Part shown: piece by piece, positions 54,926 through 63,808 of the stretch
Layout: every line of letters starts with the position of its first letter
How positions within the stretch are numbered: the first letter of the stretch is position 1
NCBI GenBank assembly: GCA_025055175.1
Contig: JANWYT010000031.1
Span: 86,661 to 150,660, forward strand
Source: Anaerolineae bacterium
Lineage (GTDB): Bacteria; Chloroflexota; Anaerolineae; Aggregatilineales; Phototrophicaceae
DNA: 64,000 nt
Direction of reading: 5' to 3'
Made by a program: the position numbers and the translations under genes
The notes under the pieces: generated by a model
Seen by the model: the letters and a program-made list of their open reading frames with translations, nothing else
What the model was told of the DNA's origin: nothing
Databases searched by the model: none

Positions 54926-55324
54926 ATGCCAGTTCGGGTGAGCGAGGATGATGAAATTTCTAACGCCGTCGTCTACCGTTTCGATGGCACGTGGAATTGG
55001 GGCGAGCTTGAAGACGCGGCTCGGCGGGTACAAGAGTGGGGACGCAGCCTGGGAGGCGAACGCTACGACGTCATCTTCAATTTCAAAGGCGTGAGCCTGC
55101 CTAAGGGGCCGAGCATCTCTTCTTCACGGCGGATGTTGGATGCTGGGCCGTCCAATCGCGGCCTCGTGGTCTTCGCCGAGATGTCGGCTTTCATCAGCAC
55201 AATGGTGAGCATGGGTCTGCGGTTGTATCCGCATCTGCAAAAGCATATCGCGGTAACCAAGACGGTGCAGGAAGCACGCGAGCTGATCCTCAAGAGCCGA
55301 GAAGAGAAGCGACCAGAGGCCTAG
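54926..55324 (+). CDS. Small protein of an unrecognised family (W-x-W-x-E-L), copy 2
   Basis: A 132-residue soluble protein, a full-length paralogue of the product at 29373-29789, with which it shares GTWNWGEL, a central strand (DVIFNFKGV), RGLVVFAEMSAFISTM and the C-terminal VQEARELILKS. The overall strand/helix pattern is STAS-like, without proof. I chose the ATG at 54926, with GAGGAG just upstream; its alignment with the paralogue begins at this Met, so the upstream start at 54866 is rejected. It is divergent from the LysR gene, 150 bases away. Confidence 0.72.
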   Translation: MPVRVSEDDEISNAVVYRFDGTWNWGELEDAARRVQEWGRSLGGERYDVIFNFKGVSLPKGPSISSSRRMLDAGPSNRGLVVFAEMSAFISTMVSMGLRLYPHLQKHIAVTKTVQEARELILKSREEKRPEA

Positions 55325-55407
55325 CGACGCTGTCTGCGCGCGGATCGCGCTGATTGCTCGTCCTCTGCTTCTCAGCACGTCTCGGATCATTTGGTTCCTC
55401 TTGGAGA

Positions 55408-57873
55408 CTAACCAACCTGTCTGTTCCGCAAGCGCAGGCTGTTCGTCACTACGAAGAAAGAGCTGAAGGCCATAGCGGCAGCGCTGAACATAGGGATGAG
55501 CGCTCCCATCATGGCGACAGGGATGAGGATGACGTTGTAGATAAAGGCCCAGAACAGGTTTTGGTAGATGGTGCGCATGGTGGCTCGGCTGAGGGCTATC
55601 GCGCGCGCCACGCCGTGCAGGTCACCACTGATGAGCGTCACGTCGGCGGCTTCCATCGCAATATCTGTGCCTGTGCCGATGGCCAAACCTACGTCGGCTT
55701 GGGCCAAAGCCGCGGCGTCGTTGACGCCATCCCCCACCATGCCCACGCGCTGGCCTTCGGCTTGCAGAGCCTTCACCGCTTCGGCCTTGCCCGAAGGCAA
55801 GACTTCGGCCACGACGCGCTCAATGCCCACTGTACGGGCAACAGCCCAGGCGGTCTGGGCGTTGTCGCCCGTCAGCATGACGACGCTCAGGCCCAGCTCG
55901 CGCAGGCGGGCAATAGCCTGAGCCGAGCTGGGCTTGACAGCGTCAGCCACGCCGATCAGGCCGAGGGCCTGGCCCGCACGCGCCACTGCGATCACGGTGC
56001 GGGCTGCGCCTTGCAGCGCTTCGATTTGAGCTTGTAAGTCGTCCAGAGACATGCCTTCATCGCGCAAGAAGCCTGGGCTGCCCACCAAGACCGTCTCGCC
56101 CTCCAGGGTGGCGCGCACGCCGCGTCCGACGACGTTCTCGAACTGCTGAGATGGGACTAGAGCTAGACCACGCGCTTGAGCTGCCTGGACGATGGCCAAA
56201 GCCAGAGGATGTTCGCTGGCGCGTTCAGCGCTGGCAGCCAGGCGGAGCAGTTCAGCTTCGTCTTGGCCTGGGACGGGTAGCACGTCGGTCACCGAAGGTC
56301 GGCCCTGGGTGATGGTGCCAGTCTTGTCTAAGATGATGGTTTGCAGCTTGTGGCTGGTCTCTAGGGCGGCGCTGTTCTTGAACAATACGCCGCGCTCTGC
56401 TCCCAGGCCCGTACCGACCATGACGGCAGTCGGCGTGGCCAAGCCCAGAGCGCAGGGGCAAGCGATGACCATGACTGCAATCGCGTGCATGATGGCGTTA
56501 GGCAAGGGAAGCTGGCCGATGAACAGCCAACCCAGCAGGGTGAGCAGCGACAGAGCGACCACGACAGGCACGAAGACGCCGCTCACTGCGTCGGCCACGC
56601 GCTGGACGGGCGCTTTGCTGCCCTGGGCCTGCTCCACCAGACGGATGACGTGAGCCAGGGCTGTCTCTGCGCCGACGTGCGTCGCCTCCACGATCAGACG
56701 GCCTTGTTGGTTGATCGTGCCGCCGATGACCTTCGAGCCGATGGCTTTGTCTACGGGCATGCTCTCGCCCGTCAGCATGGATTCATCGACTGTGCTGCGG
56801 CCTTCTAGCACCACGCCATCGACGGGGACGCGCGCACCCGGCTTGACGACCACCCAATCGCCGACCAGCACCTCATCTGCAGCAACTTCCTCTTCTTGGC
56901 CGTCGCGCAGCAGCAGAGCCGTCGGAGGGGCGAGGCTCATCAGCTTGCGGATGGCGTCGCTGGTGCGGCCTTTAGCGCGCGCTTCAAGCAGCTTGCCTAA
57001 CGTAATCAGCGTGAGGATGACAGCTGCGCTCTCAAAATAGTCATCTTTGCCGACGACCTCGCTGAAGCCGAAGACTATGCCCGCCAACACTACTAGCCCA
57101 TAGACGTAAGCGGCGCCGCTGCCCAGGGCCACCAGCACGTCCATGTTGGCTGCGCCGTTGCGGACGGCCTTGTACGCGCCGACGACGTATTGCCGTCCCA
57201 CGATGACCATGACGGGCGTCGCCAGCAGTCCGAAGATGAACAGCCAGTAGTCCTCCATCAGCCAGGGGAAGGCGTCCATCAGGAAGGCGAATCCGTCCAA
57301 GTGCATGACGTGGCGCGTCATGCTGAGGATGGTGAGAGGGACGGTGAACAGCGCCCCAATCCAGACGAGGCGCTCCTGGCGCTGAATCTCGGCTTCACGT
57401 GCCTGGCGCTCGGCGTCAGTGGCGTTGCTGGCCTGGGTGGTATCGATGACGCCATAGCCGGCGGCTTCGACGGCGCGCACCAGGTCGCGGCGCTTGGCCA
57501 AGCCAGGGATATAGGTCACAGTGGCCCGCTCGCTGGCCAGGCTGACCTGGACGTCCAGCACGCCTTCGGGGCGCATCAGAGCGCGTTCTACGTTGCGAGC
57601 GCAGGCAGCGCAGGTCATGCCGCTGATGGGCAGGGTGATGCTGGCCGTCGCTACGCCGTAGCCCGCTCCTTCAATGCGCCCGATGATGGCCTTCAGGTCG
57701 GCCTTGTGCGGGTCGTAATGCACCTGGGCGCGTTCGGTGGCCAGGTTGACTTCGGCGGCTTGCACACCCTCGGCTTTGTTGAGGGCGCGCTCTACGTTGC
57801 GAGCGCAAGCGGCGCAGGTCATGCCTGTGATGGGCAAGCTGAGCAGAACAGCGTTGACGGTTTGAGCGGACAT
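55408..57873 (-). CDS. copA: Copper-translocating P-type ATPase with two HMA domains
   Basis: An 821-residue P1B-type ATPase that exports Cu(I) across the cytoplasmic membrane. Two N-terminal metal-binding domains carry C20-x2-C23 and C88-x2-C91 (GMTCAAC). The transport site is CPC in [13 protein letters not shown]. The phosphorylated Asp is D516 in DKTGTITQG. The P1B signature HP is in SEHPLALAI, and the hinge is [10 protein letters not shown]. Eight membrane helices fit the family. It lies 15 bases after the DUF305 gene and is the last gene of the copper operon controlled by CsoR. Confidence 0.95.
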   Translation of the reverse strand: MSAQTVNAVLLSLPITGMTCAACARNVERALNKAEGVQAAEVNLATERAQVHYDPHKADLKAIIGRIEGAGYGVATASITLPISGMTCAACARNVERALMRPEGVLDVQVSLASERATVTYIPGLAKRRDLVRAVEAAGYGVIDTTQASNATDAERQAREAEIQRQERLVWIGALFTVPLTILSMTRHVMHLDGFAFLMDAFPWLMEDYWLFIFGLLATPVMVIVGRQYVVGAYKAVRNGAANMDVLVALGSGAAYVYGLVVLAGIVFGFSEVVGKDDYFESAAVILTLITLGKLLEARAKGRTSDAIRKLMSLAPPTALLLRDGQEEEVAADEVLVGDWVVVKPGARVPVDGVVLEGRSTVDESMLTGESMPVDKAIGSKVIGGTINQQGRLIVEATHVGAETALAHVIRLVEQAQGSKAPVQRVADAVSGVFVPVVVALSLLTLLGWLFIGQLPLPNAIMHAIAVMVIACPCALGLATPTAVMVGTGLGAERGVLFKNSAALETSHKLQTIILDKTGTITQGRPSVTDVLPVPGQDEAELLRLAASAERASEHPLALAIVQAAQARGLALVPSQQFENVVGRGVRATLEGETVLVGSPGFLRDEGMSLDDLQAQIEALQGAARTVIAVARAGQALGLIGVADAVKPSSAQAIARLRELGLSVVMLTGDNAQTAWAVARTVGIERVVAEVLPSGKAEAVKALQAEGQRVGMVGDGVNDAAALAQADVGLAIGTGTDIAMEAADVTLISGDLHGVARAIALSRATMRTIYQNLFWAFIYNVILIPVAMMGALIPMFSAAAMAFSSFFVVTNSLRLRNRQVG

Positions 57874-57888
57874 GGCGTGTCGCTCCGA

Positions 57889-58497
57889 TCAGAACTCAAG
57901 CTCAGCAAGCATGGTCTCCATCAGCTCAATTTCAGCGCGCTGGTCGCGGATGATAGCTTCGGCCAGGGCGCGCAGCTCCGCGCGCGGTTCACGAGCCAGC
58001 AAGCGCTCGCTCATGTGGATGGCGTCGTCGTGATGGTCGATCATGCTCTCCAGCCAGGCGATCTCGTAGTCGCGGCCCTCCAGGCGGTTGAAGCCAGCAA
58101 ACATGCCCATCATGCTCGCTGGATCGGTGACCTTGCCGCCACCGTGCGCGCCGTGTCCCGCATGACTTCCGTGAGTCGTCGGCGTAGCCATCATGCTCAA
58201 CATGCTCATCGGCGCGTAGCTGATACCGTACCAGGCGTCCAACCAGGCCACCATCTGCTCAATCTCCGAAGTCTGGGCGGCGATGATGGCCTGACACAGG
58301 GCATGAGCCGCTTCGCGCAGCGGCTTGTCCAGGCAGTCGTTGGCCATGTCCAGGGCTAGCTGGTGATGATCGATCATGCCTTGAAGGAAGCGAATTTCGG
58401 CGCGTTCCGTGCGGCTGGAGGCGAGCTGAGCGCTGGCTGGCAGTGCCAACAGCAGAGACAGAGCAAAGATCAGCGAGTTAAACAGACGAGTCTTCAT
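57889..58497 (-). CDS. Exported DUF305 protein of the copper operon
   Basis: A 202-residue secreted protein. A signal peptide (about 1-25, ending PASAQ) is followed by two DUF305 halves, each with a metal-suitable M-x-DHH motif: FLQGMIDHHQLALDMA and WLESMIDHHDDAIHMS. Between them lies a Met/His-rich stretch (SMLSMMATP, HGSHAGHGAHGGG), a likely copper ligand. DUF305 proteins are ferritin-like bundles often found in copper clusters. It probably buffers copper outside the membrane. I chose the ATG at 58497, with GGAG six bases upstream; the ATG four codons earlier has no site. Confidence 0.87.
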   Translation of the reverse strand: MKTRLFNSLIFALSLLLALPASAQLASSRTERAEIRFLQGMIDHHQLALDMANDCLDKPLREAAHALCQAIIAAQTSEIEQMVAWLDAWYGISYAPMSMLSMMATPTTHGSHAGHGAHGGGKVTDPASMMGMFAGFNRLEGRDYEIAWLESMIDHHDDAIHMSERLLAREPRAELRALAEAIIRDQRAEIELMETMLAELEF

Positions 58498-58521
58498 AGC
58501 CAGCTCCATGGCGTGTGATGT

Positions 58522-58851
58522 CTACTTGTGCAGCAGTTCAATCAGTCGCGACATGTCGGCGATGACCTTGTCGGGATTGTCGGCCATCTCGTAGCGCGCC
58601 GTGTTCTCCATATAGCAGGTCACCAGGTGGTTGGTCAGGCTGGCGACGGCCTTTTCGATGGTGCGCGCGCGGATCACTCGTTCTTCACATGTGCCTTCAT
58701 CCGCTTCCAACAGGCGCTCCAGCGCTTCTAGCTGGCCCTTGATGCGCCGAATGCGGTTGATGTTGTGGCGGTTGTGTTGGCAGCGCTGGCCATGCGCGCC
58801 ATGAGTGCGGATCAGCGGTGTATGGTCTCGGTGATCGTAATCGTCGTGCAT
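58522..58851 (-). CDS. csoR: CsoR-family copper-sensing repressor
   Basis: A 109-residue all-helical repressor. The Cu(I) ligands C55, H75 and C79 (TCEERV, NHLVTC) match the C-H-C set of CsoR, and RIKGQLEAL is the conserved DNA-facing helix start. A His-rich N-terminus (HDDYDHRDH) is an extra. With copper bound it should leave its operator and release csoR, the DUF305 gene and copA. A palindrome inside the promoter at 58888-58903 is the expected site, so it is autoregulated. The stop is 24 bases before the DUF305 gene. Confidence 0.92.
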   Translation of the reverse strand: MHDDYDHRDHTPLIRTHGAHGQRCQHNRHNINRIRRIKGQLEALERLLEADEGTCEERVIRARTIEKAVASLTNHLVTCYMENTARYEMADNPDKVIADMSRLIELLHK

Positions 58852-58879
58852 ACATTCATCCTGTAGGCGACTGTAGCCT

Positions 58880-58909
58880 ATCTTAAGATACCCAGGAGGG
58901 TATTGTCAA
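58880..58909 (-). promoter_or_regulatory. Promoter of the copper operon
   Basis: On the minus strand a perfect -35 TTGACA (58904-58909) is followed by an 18-base spacer and TAAGAT (58880-58885). The spacer holds the CsoR operator palindrome. The predicted start near 58873 leaves a leader of about 22 bases before the csoR ATG. Confidence 0.75.
58888..58903. promoter_or_regulatory. CsoR operator palindrome
   Basis: A perfect inverted repeat, ATACCC-AGGA-GGGTAT on the plus strand, lies entirely within the -35/-10 spacer. AT-flanked G/C tracts of this kind are the established form of CsoR/RcnR-family operators. A bound tetramer would block RNA polymerase. Confidence 0.8.
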
Positions 58910-59063
58910 GCGTCCCACGACTCATTGTGACGTCCTGCGTTACGACGTTAGACGGAAGTTGTGGCGTTGGTCTTTGCAGTGTGCTGAGACATTGCTCAGA
59001 GACTTCAAGTGTTCTTGCCTCGCGCGGCGCGCGTCTCAGCGATCCAGGCGGATTTTTTCGGCT

Positions 59064-60521
59064 TCATCCCCGCTTGGCCTGGAGCTTCTCGGTCAGCAGC
59101 TGGCGCACGACGGCAGGATCGCCCTTGCCCTTGAGCTGCTTCATGGCCTGGCCGAACAGAGCATTGGCCGCCTGTTCCTTGCCAGACAGATAGCTCCGCA
59201 CGGCGTCATCGTCAGCTGCTAGGACTTCATCTAGGACGCGCCCGATCAGGTCGGGATCACTCACCTGGGCCAAGCCCCTTGCTTCGACGATCTGCGCAGG
59301 ATCGCCGCCTTCGGCCCACAGAATGGGTAGCACCTCTTTGCGCGCTGTCGCGGCGTTGATCGTGCCGCGCTCCACCAGTTGGATGAGCTGAGCGAAAGCC
59401 TGAGCCGTCAGGGGCAGGCTGTTGACGGCTTCACGGTCGATCTTAGCTTCGTTCATCAGGCGGAATAGGTCGCCCGTCACCCAATTAGCCGCTGTCTTGG
59501 CGTCCAGGCCCGTCTGTAACATAGCTTCGTAATACTCAGCAACGGGACGATCCATCGTCAGGATGCGCGCATCGTAGGGCGTCAGGCCCAGGCCGACGTA
59601 GCGAGCGCGCTTGGCGTCAGGCAGTTCTGGCAGGCTGGCGCGCACGCGCTCCACCCAGGCGCGGCTCACCTCCACGATGGGCAGGTCTGGCTCTGGAAAA
59701 TAGCGGTATTCGTCTGGGCGTTCTTTGTAGCGCTGGATGATGATCCTGCCGTTGTCCTCATCCCAGCCCAGGGTAGCCGGCTTGACCATCTCGCCGCGCT
59801 TGTAGAGGGCGATCTGCCGTTCTACCTCGGCATCGATGGCGCGCACCATGCTGCGAATGCTGTTGAGGTTCTTGATCTCGGTTCGGGTGCGGAACTGGGC
59901 GTCATCCTTGTGCATGACGCTTACGTTCGCTTCAAAGCGCAGCACGCCTTTGGACATGTCGCCATGATTAACGCCGAGGAATTGCAGGATGGCGCGTAGC
60001 TTGCGGGCATAAGCTTCGGCTTCGGCGCTGCTGTTGATGTCTGGCTCGGTGACGATCTCCAGCAGAGGGACGCCGCTGCGGTTGTAGTCCACCAAAGACG
60101 CGCCACCGCCGACGTGAGACAGCTTGCCCGTATCTTCTTCCATGTGGGCGCGGCGTACGCGAATTCGCTTGGTCGTGCCGTCCTCCAGCTCGATATCGAC
60201 GTAGCCATCCACCGCCAGCGGATGATCGTACTGGCTGATCTGATAGCCTTTGGGCAAATCTGGATAGAAGTAATTCTTGCGCGCAAACTGGTTGAAAGGT
60301 GGGATCGTGCAGTTGAGGGCCAGCCCAACCATCATGCCATATTCCATCGCGCGCCGATTGATGACAGGCAACGTGCCGGGCATGCCCAACGAGAGCGGAT
60401 CCGTGGCGCTGTTAGGATCAGCGGTCACGCTGTCCACGACGGGGCAAGCGCTGAACATCTTGGTCTCCGTGAGCATTTCGGCATGGACTTCTAGGCCAAT
60501 GATGGTCTTCCAGTCGCTCAT
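59064..60521 (-). CDS. gatB: Asp/Glu-tRNA(Asn/Gln) amidotransferase subunit B
   Basis: A 485-residue subunit of GatCAB, which converts misacylated Glu-tRNA(Gln) or Asp-tRNA(Asn) to the amide forms. The family core is intact: IGLEVHAEM, the N-terminal FSACPV, SLGMPGTLPVINRRAMEYGMMVGLALNC, KNYFYPDLPKGYQISQYD and KLSHVGGGASLVDYNRSGVPLLEI. A C-terminal YqeY-like domain (about 390-485) binds tRNA. I chose the ATG at 60521: GAGG lies nine bases upstream and the promoter at 60565 rules out the first ATG. gatA and gatC are not adjacent. Confidence 0.95.
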   Translation of the reverse strand: MSDWKTIIGLEVHAEMLTETKMFSACPVVDSVTADPNSATDPLSLGMPGTLPVINRRAMEYGMMVGLALNCTIPPFNQFARKNYFYPDLPKGYQISQYDHPLAVDGYVDIELEDGTTKRIRVRRAHMEEDTGKLSHVGGGASLVDYNRSGVPLLEIVTEPDINSSAEAEAYARKLRAILQFLGVNHGDMSKGVLRFEANVSVMHKDDAQFRTRTEIKNLNSIRSMVRAIDAEVERQIALYKRGEMVKPATLGWDEDNGRIIIQRYKERPDEYRYFPEPDLPIVEVSRAWVERVRASLPELPDAKRARYVGLGLTPYDARILTMDRPVAEYYEAMLQTGLDAKTAANWVTGDLFRLMNEAKIDREAVNSLPLTAQAFAQLIQLVERGTINAATARKEVLPILWAEGGDPAQIVEARGLAQVSDPDLIGRVLDEVLAADDDAVRSYLSGKEQAANALFGQAMKQLKGKGDPAVVRQLLTEKLQAKRG

Positions 60522-60564
60522 AAGCGTCATCCTCGCAGGTGGTGGGCGGTGCATTCCGCCGCTG

Positions 60565-60573
60565 ATTGTAGCA
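60565..60573 (-). promoter_or_regulatory. Extended -10 promoter for gatB
   Basis: The minus strand reads TGCTACAAT followed by CAGC. The predicted start near 60558 gives a leader of about 37 bases. Confidence 0.6.
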
Positions 60574-60600
60574 CATTCCTTCACCTATGAAGGGCAACTT

Positions 60601-61482
60601 TCAGGGAGCTTCTGCCCAGGGGAAAGCCAAGATGAGCGGCAGCAGCACGGCCCATAGCGTCAGGCTGATGAGCAAGCCCAAGCGCGGCCAGCGCGCCGCC
60701 AGCAGCGTGAACGGGATCATCAGGCTATAGAAGGCCACATACGGCACAAAACACAGACCGGCCAACAAGCCCATCAGGCTGTCATGACGGCGCACGGCCC
60801 ACAGAGCTAAGCCCAGGCCCAAGATAGTGGCCAACAGCGGGCCAATCGTGCCGCTCGGTGCGGCATTGACCATCCAGGCAACCAGCTTCTCGTCGCTCTT
60901 GGCTTGCCATCTCACCCACCAGTCGCCCCACAACAGCACCGATGCCAGTCCTAGCAAAACCGCCCCCAGCAACCAGCTCATCCAGACACCCCGCTGCTGG
61001 CCTAACAGCCAGCCTAGCGCCACCTGTGGCTTGCTCAGCATGAAGAGCGGGCTGAGCAGCGGCCAGCGCGGCAGCAGCACCAGGCCCAACGCCACCACCC
61101 ATTCAATGTTCAGCTCCAGAGCGCTGTCCAGAGCCAAAGGCGAGGTCATGACAACCAGTAGGCCTGCGACAGGCCAACGTTCGCGCAACGCCAGCAAAGT
61201 CAACGCCGCAGCATAGATCAGCCACTGGGCCAACACCGCCAGCTCTAGGCCTCCAACAGGCAGAGCTGCGCGCAGCAAGCTAGTGGGCAGCAGCAACAGA
61301 CTCGTCCAGGGTGGATTGACGAATCCCGGCACGCTGTAGGGGTCTAGTGGATTGGCGCGCGTGAACGTCACCTGCTGATCTTCCCAAATGAGCAGTGGCG
61401 CGCTGAGTTGGCGCAGGCTCAGGGCAAACATCCACCACAGCGCTGCCAAACCAAGTGCTAGCCCGATAGCGAAGCGAGACAT
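60601..61482 (-). CDS. Polytopic membrane protein, possible glycosyltransferase
   Basis: A 293-residue protein with about eight membrane helices and a first outer loop that ends NPLDPYSVPGFVNPPWTSLLL. This D-P-Y...NPPW layout resembles polyprenyl-phosphate-sugar glycosyltransferases of the GT87 (DUF2029) type, but the protein is shorter than usual, so I do not assign it. I chose the ATG at 61482: an extended -10 (61520-61528) rules out earlier starts, and AGGGGA lies about 12 bases upstream. It is separated from gatB by its own promoter and by gatB's. Confidence 0.68.
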   Translation of the reverse strand: MSRFAIGLALGLAALWWMFALSLRQLSAPLLIWEDQQVTFTRANPLDPYSVPGFVNPPWTSLLLLPTSLLRAALPVGGLELAVLAQWLIYAAALTLLALRERWPVAGLLVVMTSPLALDSALELNIEWVVALGLVLLPRWPLLSPLFMLSKPQVALGWLLGQQRGVWMSWLLGAVLLGLASVLLWGDWWVRWQAKSDEKLVAWMVNAAPSGTIGPLLATILGLGLALWAVRRHDSLMGLLAGLCFVPYVAFYSLMIPFTLLAARWPRLGLLISLTLWAVLLPLILAFPWAEAP

Positions 61483-61519
61483 GATGCGGCGATCCCCTAG
61501 CTTGAGCGTCCTGCCGCTG

Positions 61520-61528
61520 ATTGTAGCA
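61520..61528 (-). promoter_or_regulatory. Extended -10 promoter for the polytopic membrane-protein gene
   Basis: The minus strand reads TGCTACAAT followed by CAGC, the same 13 bases as at 60565. The predicted start near 61513 gives a leader of about 31 bases. Confidence 0.6.
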
Positions 61529-61644
61529 CAGGGCACTACAGGATGCGCGCAGTCGACCATCGGCTCTGCCTCCTGCTCCGTGAAGAGCGAGGAGAGCAGA
61601 GCGTGAGTCTCAGCGACGCTGGGTGGAGAGCTAAGCCTGAACGC

Positions 61645-62613
61645 CTATGCCTTGAGGACAGCAGGGTTGCAGACGTTGGCCAGCTTGCCACGCAGCAGAT
61701 AATCAACGATCAGCTCAGCAGCTTCGACCGCCACTGTCACCTGGGCATCGGTGGTGCTGGCGGCCAGGTGCGGCGTGTCAATGACGTTGGGCAGGCCCAC
61801 TAGCGGATGATCGGCGGGGGGCGGCTCTTCTTCATACACGTCTAGCGCGGCGCCGGCTACCTTGCCGCTCTTGATAGCCTCAGCCAGATCATGATCGTCG
61901 ATCAGCGCGCCGCGCGCCGCGTTGATGATGCGCACCCCGTCTTTCATCTGCGCGATGGACGCGGCGTTAATCATGTGGTGTGTGTCGTTGTTGATGAGGG
62001 CGTGCAGGGAGATGAAGTCAGCGCGGGCATACAGATCAGCCAACTCCACCTTCTCCACGCCATCCGCCTGAGCCGACTCAGCGCTGACGTAGGGATCGTA
62101 GGCGATGACCGTCATCTCAAAGGCCAAAGCGCGTTTGGCTACTGCGCGGCCAATGCGACCAAAGCCCACCAAGCCCAACGTCTTGCCGCGCAACTCCACC
62201 CCGACGAAGTTCTTGCGATCCCACTTGCCCGCTTTCAGGCTGGCGTCGCCCTGAGGGATGAAGCGAGCCAACGCCAGCATGAGGCCCATCGTAAACTCAG
62301 CAGTGGAGACGGTGTTGCCGCCGGGCGTGTTGACGACGATCACTTTGTGTTCGGTGGCAGCTGTCAAATCGACGTTATCGACGCCGACGCCAGCGCGAGC
62401 CACGATCTTCAGGTGAGGAGCAGCCTGGAAGACCTCGCGGGTGACCTTGACGCCGCTGCGGATCATCAGGGCGTGGGCATCGCTTGCTTGAGCGATGAGC
62501 TGCTCTTGCGATAGCTTGCCGGGATAGGAGACGCGCAGGCCCTCGGCTTTAGTGAGGACATCCACCGCCACTTGATCCAGGGCATCGGGGATCAGGACGT
62601 GATACTGGCTCAT
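61645..62613 (-). CDS. serA: D-3-phosphoglycerate dehydrogenase, short form
   Basis: A 322-residue NAD-dependent 2-hydroxyacid dehydrogenase that oxidises 3-phosphoglycerate in the first step of serine synthesis. The Rossmann loop is GLVGFGRIGRAVA. The catalytic Arg is in NAARGALID, the Glu in LDVYEEEPP and the His in DTPHLAAST. It lacks the C-terminal ACT/ASB domains, so feedback control by serine through ACT is not expected. It lies 11 bases after a class V aminotransferase gene on the same transcript, which supports serine synthesis over other hydroxyacid substrates. Confidence 0.88.
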   Translation of the reverse strand: MSQYHVLIPDALDQVAVDVLTKAEGLRVSYPGKLSQEQLIAQASDAHALMIRSGVKVTREVFQAAPHLKIVARAGVGVDNVDLTAATEHKVIVVNTPGGNTVSTAEFTMGLMLALARFIPQGDASLKAGKWDRKNFVGVELRGKTLGLVGFGRIGRAVAKRALAFEMTVIAYDPYVSAESAQADGVEKVELADLYARADFISLHALINNDTHHMINAASIAQMKDGVRIINAARGALIDDHDLAEAIKSGKVAGAALDVYEEEPPPADHPLVGLPNVIDTPHLAASTTDAQVTVAVEAAELIVDYLLRGKLANVCNPAVLKA

Positions 62614-62624
62614 GGCGTCGTCTC

Positions 62625-63719
62625 CTACTGTGTGCTGGCCAAGAATTCGTCTAGGCCATCCAGGACTTCTTGCAGCACGTCGGGCTGCATATCGCCCATG
62701 TGGGCAATGCGGAAGGTCTTGCCCTTGATTTGGCCATAACCTTTGTCCATGCTGAAGCCTATGCCGCTCATGAACTTAGCCATTGCGTCCACATCGATGT
62801 TCTTGGTGCGGTTGTCGATCGTGGTCACGGTGTTGGAGCGGTAGCCCTCTTGAGCAAACAGGCCGAAGCCGCGCGAGATGGCCCAGTCGCTGGTGGTGGC
62901 GCGCATGGCGGCGTGGCGCGCCCAACGTGACTCCAGCCCTTCAGCCAGAATAGCGTCAAGCTGCGCTTCCGCAGCGAACATGAGCGAGATGGGTGGTGTA
63001 GAGGGCGTGTTGTTCTTCTTTAAGCTAGCTTCAATTTCGATGAAGTCGAAGTAGTAGCCACGATTCTTGACCTCCTTAGCGCGCTCCAGCACGGCATCGC
63101 TGATAGCGGCCAGGGCCATGCCTGGCGGCAGTGCGAAGGCTTTTTGGCTGCTGGTCAGCACCAAGTCGATCTTCCAGTCGTCGGTGCGCAGCTCCGTCCC
63201 CAAGAAGCCAGAGACGCTGTCCACCAGGTAGAGCGTGCCAGGGTACCGCGCCACCACTTCGCCAATCGCCTGGATGGGGTTGGTGACGCCGGTGCTGGTC
63301 TCGTTGTGGACGACGGCCACCGCGTCGTAAGACTGCTTGCTGAGCGCCTCGGCTACCATCTCTGGCGTATGAGCCTGCCCCCAGGGGACTTCGATCACGT
63401 CGGTATCTTTGCCGTTGTCGCGGCTGATGGCCGCCCAGCGCTCGCTGAACGCTCCGCCCACTAGGTGCAGAATCTTCTTGCCGTCGCGCACACAGTTGCG
63501 CGAAGCGCCTTCCCAAAGGCCCGTGCCGCTGCTGCCATGCACGAAGACGCGGTTCTGGGTCAAAAAGACGCGCTTGAGCTTATCTTGCAGGCGGGCGAAC
63601 AGATCGGCGAAGGCGGTGGAACGGTGGCCGATCATCCATTGGGTCTGGGCTTCCAGAATCTCCTTGCGGACTTCGACGGGGCCAGGGATGACGAGGTATT
63701 TGTGGTCGCGCTTGCTCAT
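62625..63719 (-). CDS. Class V aminotransferase, probable phosphoserine aminotransferase
   Basis: A 364-residue PLP enzyme of the serine-pyruvate/alanine-glyoxylate aminotransferase family. Motifs are YLVIPGPVEV at the start, FVHGSSGTGLWEG for PLP phosphate, VHNETSTGV, LYLVDSVSGFLG with the Asp that pairs with the PLP ring nitrogen, and the Schiff-base Lys in TSSQKAFALPPG. Next to serA it most likely transaminates 3-phosphohydroxypyruvate, filling the role of SerC; the family alone would allow serine-glyoxylate exchange. I chose the ATG at 63719; GGAGG is 12 bases upstream and a -10 at 63784 rules out the frame's first Met. Confidence 0.85.
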   Translation of the reverse strand: MSKRDHKYLVIPGPVEVRKEILEAQTQWMIGHRSTAFADLFARLQDKLKRVFLTQNRVFVHGSSGTGLWEGASRNCVRDGKKILHLVGGAFSERWAAISRDNGKDTDVIEVPWGQAHTPEMVAEALSKQSYDAVAVVHNETSTGVTNPIQAIGEVVARYPGTLYLVDSVSGFLGTELRTDDWKIDLVLTSSQKAFALPPGMALAAISDAVLERAKEVKNRGYYFDFIEIEASLKKNNTPSTPPISLMFAAEAQLDAILAEGLESRWARHAAMRATTSDWAISRGFGLFAQEGYRSNTVTTIDNRTKNIDVDAMAKFMSGIGFSMDKGYGQIKGKTFRIAHMGDMQPDVLQEVLDGLDEFLASTQ

Positions 63720-63783
63720 GGGTTTGGCGTGCCTCCGTGGTAGACGAGCGTGCTTTGTGCTAAAAGGCGCAAGATGAACGCTG

Positions 63784-63792
63784 ATTGTAGCG
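63784..63792 (-). promoter_or_regulatory. -10 promoter element for the serine-synthesis operon
   Basis: The minus strand reads CGCTACAAT followed by CAGC, differing from the shared promoter string only in the first base of the TGn extension. The predicted start near 63777 gives a leader of about 58 bases. Confidence 0.45.
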
Positions 63793-63808
63793 CCGATGAG
63801 TCGCAATT

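Noticed and set aside
57190..58359. A 389-codon plus-strand open frame over copA and the DUF305 gene
   Set aside because: It is antisense to two clearly recognised genes, has no family motif and is biased His/Gly/Ala-rich as expected from a shadow of GC-rich coding DNA.
59020..59036. GC-rich CGCGCGGCGCGCG palindrome after gatB as a terminator
   Set aside because: It has almost no loop and no T-run follows on either strand; it is probably chance in GC-rich DNA.
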